Assembly: GCA_949987565.1 (NCBI GenBank)
Contig: OX465112.1
Location: forward strand, 13,267,557 to 13,331,556
Direction of reading: 5' to 3'
Source: Luidia sarsii
Taxonomy: Eukaryota > Echinodermata > Asteroidea > Paxillosida > Luidiidae
DNA length: 64,000 bases
Below, in pieces: positions 33,601 to 45,600 of the stretch (its first letter is position 1; each line of letters starts with the position of its first letter). Both the position numbers and the translations under genes were made by a program. Below the pieces are notes generated by a model. That model saw only the letters and a list, made by a program, of their open reading frames with translations, was not told the DNA's origin and did no database searches.

Positions 33601-36600
33601 GTACCTGCTTCTATCTTTTCTTCGTTTCTATCTCTGTGTGCCAGGCCCCTCGTATTCCTTTTCCTAGCTCTCTCCCCCGCTCCCTCTCCCCCATCCCACC
33701 AAATCTAGACCCACAGATATCAGCAGCAGAATAAATGCAATCGAGAAAATGTCCGCTCCGGGACCTTCCCTCCAAGCAGGAAGTGGACTTCTCTCAGGAG
33801 TGCAGCGTCTGGGGGCTGGAGATAGATAGAAATGCGCAGAGGGCACCGTGTCACACGGACAACCAGCTCCCACAGGAAGTGATGCACGGACTGGGGGACG
33901 CAGAGCTCCGAAGCTTGGGGGTCATGCTAATGGATGACGCTGGTTGGAGCCGTTAGCGGTGAGGCTTTTCGCCTGGCGTGACAAGGGACTCTTCGTAGGG
34001 GCTCAGAGCGCCGGCCGTCCCCCCGAGTCCAACTCTCCCAGCTCGTCCCTCCCCCCTCCCCTCACGAGAGCAGCTCGCCTCGCCTCGCCTCGCTCAGAAG
34101 GGCCGGGCCCAGTCGGCTAACTCACCCGGCCAAGGCGTCGAGGCAGTGCAAGGGGGTCTGCACAATGACAAGGAGGGAGGAGGGAGGGAGTGGGGGGAGG
34201 GTAAGGATGAAGGCCTGTCTATAATCAGCGTGCACGTATGCACTTATACAGACCGGAGCGGCTGGAAATCGTGTGGATTAGACAATCCGCCTGGATCACT
34301 TCCTCTCCCTTAGCCGAGCCTACCCTCCCTTCCTCCTCCTTGCTCCCTCACTCACACACACACACACATTGCACATTGTAAAAGACGTCACTGGCTCCCG
34401 TCTGCAAATACCCGGATCTTCGGCCGGGCCTTAGCCTACATCCGATGTCAGCTGCCGACTTCACTTTCCCAGCGATGGATAACGAGATGCCTGCCCCTGT
34501 CATGGCGTTCAAGTCTCGCTGGCGGCTATAGCAGCAGACTTTCTTCTCAGTTCTCTTAATCGGGGAGCCGGTGGGAATGCAGTCGTTTCTTGCACCTCCT
34601 GCCCCTCTTGCTGTTCAGTGTTGCTGTGGTTGTTCTGTTCCTGCAGGTGGTACTGCTGCTGTTGTCGTGTTTATCCTTTTCGTTTAAGTCTATATGAATG
34701 ATGATGAGGTGGGTGATTAGGATGATGATGACAATGATTATGACGATGATGACGATAATGATGACGATGATGACGATGATGACGATGATCATGATGACGA
34801 TGATGGGGATGGTGATGGTGATCATGTTCATGATCATGCGGATAAACAGGGTGATGGGGATGAGTGAAATGATGATGGTGATGATGAGGATGGGGGGGGG
34901 GGGTGAGGACGATGATGTGGATGGGGAGGTTGAGCTTGAGGATGAGGAGAGTTAAGATGATGACGATAAAAAGGATGATGAGGATGAGCTGAATGATCAG
35001 GACGATGGGGTGAAGAGAACGATGAGGAAGACGAAGAGGAGAAGGAGGAGATGTAGGAGAAGGAGGAGGAGGAGGAGGAGGAGGAGGAGGAGGAAGAACC
35101 TGCGGAAAATGAGAATGACGACGATAAAGATGGCTGCTGTGGTATCCTGTTGCAATTGAAATACTGCTTGACGCTACTACGGTTCTCTCCCGTTTCCCAT
35201 ATTCCCACATTCCCATATTCTCTTTATCCCCACATCTTCAAGTTGATCATTAAATGGACACCCGCTTCAAAATTCGGATGCGCAAGGACCGAGGACATTA
35301 AAACGAGCTGGTGTTGTGTAGACGTAGATATATTTACATATCAGACCCAGGCCGAGCCGAAGATGAGAAGACACGTGGTGTCACTTTCCACGCCAGATGT
35401 GTTCGTAGTCGTGAGTCAATCCATTGGCGTGAGCCATGCCGCGTGTCAAAGGTCATTGCTCTGTGGGCCGCGATAAGACTGATTACCGGACGTCGCTAAA
35501 TGTGGCAGTTAAGGCATTAGGACTATCACGTGATGCTAACCACCGAGCACTGATCCGAGCAGACATCCTCCGAGTTTAAAAACCGGGCCATTCTAGTGAC
35601 TAAAGACGAATGTACTTTTCAAACTCCCACTACTGAGAGCCAGTATAAACCCATAGGCACATTGCAGGGCGAGATTATAAGGTTTTCGCTTGTGGATTTT
35701 CGTTCAATTGTCGCTATTTTCACCTCGTTGTGGAGAGGACCGGCCTGACGAACAGTCAGCCATGCAAGTGCCGCAGTCCGCAAACATCATAATGCTTTTG
35801 TTGTTGGTTTGTTTTGGGTTTTTTCATTTTTTCTCACTTGCACCGTACCGACGCCGGCGTAATGGCAGAATGTCACCGGCCGGTTAGCCGGTTAGCAGGT
35901 TCGCCGGTTAGCAGGTTCGCCGGTTAGCAGGTTCGCCGGTTAGCAGGTTCGCCGTTTAGCAGGTTAGCCGGCTGGCAGGTTTGCCAAGGTTAGCAGGTTC
36001 TCCGGTCAGTCCGAACGCCGGTCGCCAAAATGCCGGTGCGTGGGCCCAACAATCCTTGTCAGTCTACTTGTCACCTACCGCCATTGCTTGCTCTGTGTCC
36101 GAACACTTCCCCCCGAGTCTGTGTCTGCACAATTCACTCTCCATCATACTGGATTGCCGGTCTCTCTAGAGAAAGTCTTCCCCATGGCTGAGATTAAAGT
36201 CAACCTCCTTTTTTTCCTCTGTAGTGTTAATCAGCAACAGAAGGTCTCAGTTCCCAAAATGGCGAGGGCATTATGCTCGCTCGGCGTCTCTCTTTGTTGT
36301 TGTAAGATGATGGCTGAGCAAATAACGATAACACCACTCGCGACCAAATTGACAATATCCTGAAACCATGTAGATATATTCACTTCCTGAATAGAGGGCT
36401 AATCATCCCGGACATCTTTCCTCGTTCTGCAGTCGGTTTTAGGAAACAAACATTGTGATTTGTAATTCCTTCTTTTATGTCTGCCGTTTCTTCGATACAT
36501 TCTGCCATTGAGAAAAGTCACGCCATGGTAGAAACACAGACCCTCGATAACATTTTACGAGACTCGTTTTGGTTCAGATGATTTTTTTTAAGAATGTTTA

Positions 36601-39600
36601 AGCTATCGAAGACAATGTGTCTGCATTTGAGGGTTGTTGTTTTTTTGCCTGGAATGCTATATCGCTGGTAAAACTGTAAAAACAAAATTCTGCCAAACGT
36701 TAGATGCATGTCCAATCTTGAAATTATCATCATTGTAAAAATTGACAATGTATATATTTGATAGTTAGCATTTACCAAGGGTTGCTGTTGTTCTCACGCA
36801 GACATTGTTGACATTCAAAATTTCACTTTTGTTCAGAATCCTCTCCAGATTACACCAAAATATATACAAATTGTAGGCCTACTGACGAACTGAGCATGCT
36901 TCTTCCGAAATGGGTGGATTTGGATCCAGCTGGGTTTTTTTCTTCTTCAGAATCAACTACGATGTCGATCCCGGCAAGTCCTTTCTCAAAGACAGGACAC
37001 TCACTCACTCTTTCTCTCTCTCTCCCCCCTCCCCTCCCCCACGCTGCAGTTCCCGGCAAGCCGTTCCTCTGGAACCCGTTCATCCAGAGGCCGCTGCACA
37101 AGCGCAAGGGCGGCCAGGTCCGCTTCTCCAACGACCAGACCATGGAGCTGGAGAAGAAGTTCGAGAGCCAGAAGTATCTGTCGCCGCCCGAGCGCAAGAA
37201 GCTGGCCAAACTGCTCCAACTCAGCGAGAGACAGGTATAAAGGCTTTCATCACCTGACCCCGCGAACAATGTCGATATATTAGAACGCTGTGTACATAAT
37301 AGCCGTGTTTAGCCCTGTTCACACTGGACTTTTTTTTCTTTATCGTTGTTAAAACTTACTGAGACGGTGGGCACTGAAGTCCAGTGCGGACAGCCTGGGA
37401 TGTTTTCCTCTCGGTTACTTTTTTTCCGAGTCCAGCGGTCACCTCTATACCGGCCACTGTGACATGCTGCTCGGGAAAAGTTACCACTTTTTTTCCCGAG
37501 ATGATTATAACACCAGTGCGGACAGTGCATTAATCTATAACTGTTGAATATTAACCCACTTAACTCACTCGATTCGACTGGGCTGCAAGGAGTTTCACAA
37601 AATCGACATCTGAGGTTGGGTGGATGCACAAGGCCTTTAAATCCATCTTAATAACAACTTAAGGATAACACGAAAAGGCTATAACCAGATGCGAAGAGTG
37701 TCGTTTAGACTTTCACACTGACCACTACTTCACAAGATGCAATACAAATCTGATGATGCAGTTGCTGCTATGAAAGCGTATGCACTTTTCACCCTACTTT
37801 GTTATTGTTGAAAGATTGGCACAGTCAGAACTTGTAAATTACCGAGTGATTTTGAACGGGAATGCGTATACGAGACGAGCATTTGTCACGGTCTAGATTA
37901 AATCGCGCACATTCGTATGGAAGGAAACGTGGCCTACAGCAACGAAACAATGTGTGTGGGATGAACATTAGTGACCTTAAGCAAGATCATCAGTTTCTAC
38001 CCATTTGTTTCATGGCGAGCAGTTTCCAAATTAATCAGACAAAAAAAACTCTCACTCATATCGTTCCATAGCTAGATCCTGTCGTCTATAGTAAGCAATC
38101 CCCTATACGGAAGGTACTAAATGTATACACGCTGCCTACATTGCGGCAATCTCAGTCAACATCCCCGACCATTTTTGGGGGGAAAAAACCACAACACTGA
38201 TATCCACATCGCAGGACTGATGCCAGACTACGGCCTGTACAGCCTCGGTTTGGTATTCACTGCCTTGCGTGGAAGGAGGAAAGATGGCCGCCGTGCCCTA
38301 TATATACGAAAAGGAAATTCGACGCCACAACCATAATTATATACCCTCCAGTTTACACGGAACACAAACACAACCCTGTTTTTATTGCTGCGACGATTGC
38401 CACGCTTTCGTTTTCCTCGATGAGACTCGGAGAGGTGAGACTGATTACTGCTCCGATAGAAACAGGCGATCGAATGCGGTTTCTGGGAAAGTTTCTTATA
38501 CTTTCGCGTTTTGTTTCCGTATCTATAGGCCTCAGATGAGTAAACCTCGGTATAGTGGTGGGGCGCTTGTCCAATGTACATGGTGAAGCGTACATTGGCC
38601 AAACATTGTGTCCGAAGAAAAAATCCCACATAATTTCGCCCGACACTTGGTCGTACTTAACAAAAATGCTGGCAGTTATCTTGGGACCGATTTGCACCTA
38701 TACATTTCAACAGTTGTGGCTTTATTTGTCAGTTGATATTCGGTTAAAAATGATGTCAAGCACAGCTGGCCTATTTCATAGATGACTATGAGTTTGGGAC
38801 TGCCGCTATCTGAGGGCTGGATAGTGGATAGCTCAGGTGGTAAGAGCGCTGGTACGCTCAACCAGGCTGGGTTTCAAGTCCCGGTCCAAATTTGCCATGC
38901 CTGCTTTGATCATTGTTCACGGTTTTTGACATTCTCGCAAAACATGGACTCAAAGGCGTGCGCGTTGAACATGTTACATAGAGCCCAGAGGTGCACAAAT
39001 CACAACGCAGGAATATAAATGCGTGTGCTTTTCCCCCTGAGAATTTTCGTTAGTTTTAAGCCATGTTCGCACTGGAATTGTTTCAACCGAGACCGTGGGT
39101 AACATTCCAATGGGTAAATCTAACCGCTGTCCGCACTTGCAATATCGAAGTGGCTATACGATGGGCAAGACTTAACCGACTGAATAAAATACAAAGCACA
39201 TTTTCTTCTCACATCACCGAGCCAAACCGAAACTGCAGAACCATTTCTGGGTTTAGTCCCGCCCAAACCTACATCACCAATGATTCGGCAAGCTTCGGAA
39301 CCGCCGCTTTCACGTCACCAATTCATAGCCATACGACACTGGGGACGAGTGCGTGACAAATCTCTGCCTCGTTCCCGAGATGGGGGTCGGGCAACGCCGA
39401 GGTGCGTGCCCTCTCTGGATGGCGTTTGTTGAAATTCGGGAGTCAAATTCTACAAGCCATTCTACCTCGAATCCCCCACAGACCGCTGGGTTGTAGAAAG
39501 TGAAAGCTCAGTTCTAACAACGCGCTATTTGTCACGGAAATGTGATTGCAACTTTGCCCACCTTTTTATTGTTGAACCAAAGAGATGACTTAATGACTAA

Positions 39601-42600
39601 AGTACATGTATTGGACTTCATCCGTGTACGATACGATCCAATTGAAAGTCTAAGATTAGACTGGCCACCAGTCCATAAAAGGACATGGTGCGCGGTCTCC
39701 CATCAACAATAATTCCACCAATATTAGATCTGGTAGAAAAACCATATTGTACAAACTATTTTATAACTGGATAAGACTTGAAGGTTTTGCATGGTGGAAG
39801 TATACCAAGTGGAAGTTTCACTGTGACATCATACAGCACATCTCTTGAGAAGGAATGTGCTGCTCTGAAAAGAACCGGTAACTCAACGTTTCGGACCGTC
39901 CCCGACAAGAGTACACACTGCCCGAAACGTTGAGTTACCGGTTCTTTTCATAGCCGCACTCTCCTTCTCAGAAGAGATGCGTTACATGGTAGTCACCGCA
40001 AAACTTCCACTTATTTTGCAACTGAGCAATTGCGAATAATTATGCGAAACTAGTAGGAGCCTGTATGTGTTTGTCTTTTTGGGGGCCACAGATGAGCAAT
40101 TTACCTATCGCACCATTGGCTGTTTCGCTTTCAGGATTGGAGATGAATATTGCGAAACTCGTGCCATACCAGTAATTTTCCCTGTGAAAGAAAACAAATC
40201 ACGTAGGCCTAAATGTACATGACCGATGAAATTACAGTCAGTAGCTGGTCTAAATAATGGGACTATGCAGAATCGCTTGCGTTTTGATTGATACGATTTG
40301 GTTTGTAATGTCGGCTCCTTTGGTAAATCGTCTTTCTTAAGACTTCTTCGGGGTTTTTTTAGCTTTGGAGGTTTGGTTGACTTTCCCTACCGAGTACCGT
40401 TCTGTGAAAGCTTCCAAAGCTTCCTTAGCAGCCATGGAACTCTACCTTCAGACCTGGGCTCGATATCATAGAGTGCATGGGTCTCTTCAGAGCCACACTC
40501 CGTCTCAAAGGAGACGTTCCACGGGGTGTCACCGCAAACCTTCCACTCGGTAATTCGGGCCGCGGGGAATGGTACACGACGCGCGCAAGCTATGATCGGA
40601 GAATGTCGGACATCACTCGCAAGGGTATTGCTCAAAAACCGCCATATACACAATATCAATACGTGCAGCATAGGCCCTATACAGAAAGCGGGCCAGGTTT
40701 TAAGAAATATGACCCGGCACATCATAATGAGGAATAACCCCCACTTTTGAGATTTTGAGATTTTCTAATGATGTAAAATAGTGTACCATTAGCTTTCAAA
40801 TGATATCAATTTTTTCAAATACATTAACTTTCCGAAAATACAAACAAAAAAGAAAATTGATTTTTTAACGAATTGAGAAGATACTTTGACTTTAGGCGTT
40901 GTTTACTCGAAAAGTGTTTTGGTGGGATATCCTCATGTCGCTGTGCCGGGTCACAAATGTCTAAATCGTGGCTCAACGATTTGATCAAAAGCCAGAACTC
41001 GTCCAGTCTGTCGCTAGTGCATAAATAATTTACTATGAACGACTATTTCACCACTAAGTTGCAACAAAACCAATCAAATCGTAGTCATCATTCCGGCCAT
41101 TTTTTTCCCGTTCTGCGCGACAATCGCTATTGAAATCTTGACGACGTGCAGTCATTTGGTGCCGAATTTGGAGTGGTCGTCCGCTGTTTCCTGGGGAACC
41201 ATGGCTGCGAGTCTGGACTTTGGCTTTTGAAGCAAAAGACTGTTTCCCCATTGCAAAGGGAAGGTTGAACCCATTAAAAAAAAGTGAAAGCCGATATTTT
41301 ATTGGATTGTTTGAAATGGATATTTCGACGAGGGGGGACGAAGGCTGTAGCCACACTGGCCTGTGTTATAGGTAAGAGACTTGGCGATGGGCAAAGTCCG
41401 TTTGGTATGTAAATCGTGTGGTCCATATTTATTGCGAAGGAGCGATTATGGAGTCTGACAGCTATAGGTTATATCGTCCTCTCCTGCCGACTTATTCAGA
41501 TCAACCGATATTGCAAAGTACATCTTACCTAAACCCTTAGACAAATTCATCTGACAAGCAATTAGAGCCATTCCTTGTGCAGGACTTGTGTATTATTGAG
41601 TGGGAACAAAGACACTCTTGTGTCGTCGACAGACGAGAAATAGTCAGCTCCTCAACACACACTCACCCAGACACACACACACACACACCCCCCAACTCGT
41701 CTCCTTTGACCGGGGCGGGCTGTCTCGCTCCCGGCCGAGTCTCGGCGGCGGCTGACGGCCGCGCGCGCCTCCAAGTCGCGTCGACCCGGCTCTTGCGAGC
41801 TGCACGACTATACCGTGCGTCAGATCGCGAACCTCTAGACCAACTCAAAGGTTTCATAATCCCCGAAGGTAGATTTGATTTCGGAATTCGGTGGGATTAA
41901 TTTAAGGAGTAGGGGGGCGGGGGCTGGCGTGCCTGGCCCACATTTCGGGGTTGGCGTCTAGAGTTTTGTGGAGAGAGAAAGTCTGGTTGGTTGGATTTTT
42001 TTTTTTATGGGGGGGGAAGTTACGGGTACCGTGACGCCAGCTCCCCGCCCGCCGTGTTTGCTCGGCGGAGGACGGAGGACCCTCGTCGGCGACGTCTGGC
42101 CAAACACTTGGGCCCTCTCCGCCTTTTGGAATTACGGGGTCTTACCCGTGGTAAAATCCCCACTCTCCCTCTCTCCGGCTCTCCTCCTCCCTTTATGAGG
42201 AGGGAGAATTTCGAATCTGCCCCGAGTCAACAAGCCACTGGTGATTTCAGGAGGTGGTAGCCGACGTCGGATGCTCCCTTCCCCCCCTCCCCCCTCCCAG
42301 GCCCTCCCCTCGTCACAAATACAGCCGGTTTAAAAGATTATCAAACAAGTTGATTGATAACCGATGAAAGAGAGTTATTTATCGATATTGATTGCGGTAG
42401 GTGCCCTCCTCGTGGTTTTACATACCCCTCCCTTCCTCCCTCCTTATCCTCGACAGAGAGGCTGAAGGTCTTATCGACTCCTATCCCAAACGGTAATCCC
42501 CACTTGTAGGCCGACAGGCAGTCTGGTGTCTCGCTGGTCTGGCGCCCTGCCGCGTCACTCGGTGGCCCCCGTCTGTTCACCGCCGCGCTTCTCTGTGTGT

Positions 42601-45600
42601 GTGTAGCTCCCGCGGGCCGGTCTTTCGGTCCAGCGCTGTTTTCCCATAGACGCTGGGTGTCTTTTACCTCCAGAGCGATCCGTCCATTCTCAAACTCTCG
42701 CCGCCGTCACTCAAAAAAAAACCCACCCCGGGACCATCCCATTGCTGACAGTGCAGACAAGTACAGCATACACTCGACCCTCCCCCACCCCATTGCTGAC
42801 CGTGCACGCATCACAAGAACAGCACACAGCACACACCCGACCCCCCCCCCCCCCCCCAGCATCCCACGGTCAGAACTCTGCGTCCGAAATGTTTAAACTT
42901 TAAACCCCAGAGCTCTTCGTCAATTGTGATTTTTTTTCCCGCCTGCCTTCCAAACAGTCGCATGCCTTTCTGAGCCATTCAGAGTAGATTTCAGAGTGAA
43001 CAATGCATGGATATAACATGACATTTTGCGTCGAGGAGAATGTGATTCAATGAGGGTTTGCCCTGCTCGGTGTGATCAACACTGCGTGCTCAGTGCATTC
43101 AGTCAGAGTGAAGTTCACTCAAAATATAACGCAGTGGCTGTTGTTACGGCAGTCGTCCGTGTGGTTCTCTGACTTCACAGTATTTGTCAGGATGTTTAGC
43201 TCTTGGAACCAGACTATCAGCTAATAGACTGGTTCAACCAGCCTGCAATGCTGACGAAATACAATCAAGTCAGGGAACCACACGGACGACTGCCGTAACA
43301 ACAGCCACTGCGAAAATATAAAGTGCTATAGCCACTTCGCAACGGGCCAATTTTCAGCATGGTCTTTGTTTCGTTTTTTAAAATGATTTATGTGCCATTT
43401 TCAAAACCTTCCCTTTGATCCCACACTGACAGCTATCTTTGTTGTCTGTCATCCGTGTCCCTATTGCTCTCCTATTTTGATTCTGCTTTTAAGAAATGGC
43501 CTGCTAGGATCGAAACGTCAGTCCCTCGTAGTGTTTGATATTTGAATTTTCGTCGTTTTAGTCTGACAGTGACAGTTTGCAACATTATGCGTTTTACTCT
43601 ATAGTCGATTCCCTAAACAAACCGGACAGCCTATCGCAAAGCCGTTTTACCACAGCCTGTACACACTTGGTTGCTTTTCACACTACTGAAAATCTCCGGG
43701 TTGTACACCCGTGTAATCTGGTCCCAATTTCACACGTCCGCTTATTAAACGTGAACATCTGCTTAGCGTGGAAAGTCTCGCTTGTGTAAAGAGGATCACA
43801 GGCCACACCTTGATTCGATGTTAGTTGGGTTTGAATGTATTCCACTTTTGACTTGTCTGTGCTTATACTTTGAAGCAAACCTGAAGTTTTTGGTTGGCAG
43901 GATGGTCATGATGTTTTGTTTGTGCTTGAGCACAAATTGGTGCTTAAGCGGCAATGAATTGGCCCCTGTTCACACGTATCCACGAGCAGTGTGAACAGGT
44001 TAACACATTACACAGTTCGATACATGTACATGGACGCGTGGCTTGACGGCCAATTCATTTGTGCAGCGTATACATGGAGTGTGAAATCTGGGAACAAGAT
44101 TGACCCGTGTCGAAATTGTCGGTGAACCCGTATAGGTTTTGACACGGGTAAAAAGTACTGTATAAATGTGAAAAGAGCCTACTTCGTACAGCTGGTGTAG
44201 CCTAAAAATGTGATAGTCTGAAATCTGTTTAAGCTAGTTCTCATCCATTTTGACAGTTCATAACCATATAAATCTTAGCTTCATAATATGTATCTGAATC
44301 ATGTTCATAACCATATAAATCTTCGCTTTATAATATGTATCTGATTCTGAATCATGTTCATAACCATACAAATCTTCGCTTTGTAATTTATGTAGTAGGC
44401 CTATCTGAATCATGTAGGCCTTTGTGCGCCTTTACTAAAGGGTATATATTGGCAACTTCTCTTCAATACAGGTCAAGACGTGGTTTCAGAACAGAAGAGC
44501 CAAATGGAGACGAGTAAAGCAGGTAAGATTGAGATCTCAACTTGTTAACTCGAGTGGACTCCGAAAGACCATTGTCCCGTCCGTAAATACGAAGTAGGCC
44601 TAAATACGAGTCCAGATAAAGCTGCAACCAAAACATTAAACATCAAACATCAAATCAACAGTACTGATTTTTTTTTTTAATATGAAACAAGGAAGTCCAA
44701 ACCAGACGACATTTCCAAACAACCCAACAGAATGGAAAATGGCCGAAGAGGGAAGTGAACAAACAGCGGGTATTTAAGTGCTGTTTGTTTGGAAGGGCTT
44801 TGTGCTTTTCGCTGGATCTTGGTTCCCCCATTTGGGATATTCGATAGCGGATTAATACGTGGCTAATGTGTCGCTGAGACATCGCCGTTCAAATACTCCT
44901 CAAAAGTTCTGGCAACGCATGTATCGGCACTAACCGGCCTGCTCCCCTCACCCTCACCCTCACCCTCACCCCCAGGAGTGAAACCAGCGAGAGTATAATG
45001 TAGACGCGATAATTACTAATTGACTGTTTTGTTTGCAAACACTTTATCGCGTTTCGTTCGCGCCCCATCGAGAGAGGAGAGAGCTTCCCGCAAACCCGAG
45101 CGCGGGTGGCCTTGAGACTCCCCGCCCGACAGCCACGGCTGGCAGGAAGCGAGCGCCGCGCGCTGTGGTGAGGCGGGCCGTCCGCTCTAATCGCCGGCGG
45201 GAGGAGAGAGAGGGAGAGGGGGTGGGGGATGTGAGTTCGCCGTGTCAATATTTGCCCGGTCACGCAACAACCGGCCAGAACCTATTAAAGCTCTGATATT
45301 CGCAATTAAGTGTTTCGGGGGATAGTATTGATTCGGAGGGGGACAGCCGATGTTGTCACAACCAGTGTATACAGTTTTTTTTCTTTCCCCAGGCTTGTTT
45401 GCTCGTGTCTTGGTACAGCGAGCAATTGTTCCCAGATTTCTTCATCGCTCCCTGACTTGTCAATCTTTCACTATTTGCACAACCATTATAACGGGATTGT
45501 AGCAGAGGTCCTTATGTTTATAGCGCCAGTGAATGGTCATATTCTGCTTCTTTGAATGCGCGAGGGTCGATTTTTTTTGTCATTCTCTTCATAGGGGGTC

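Noticed and set aside
34556..35216. His/Pro and Ile/Val-rich minus-strand frames
   Set aside because: Products of the GAT/GAC/GAG trinucleotide tract.
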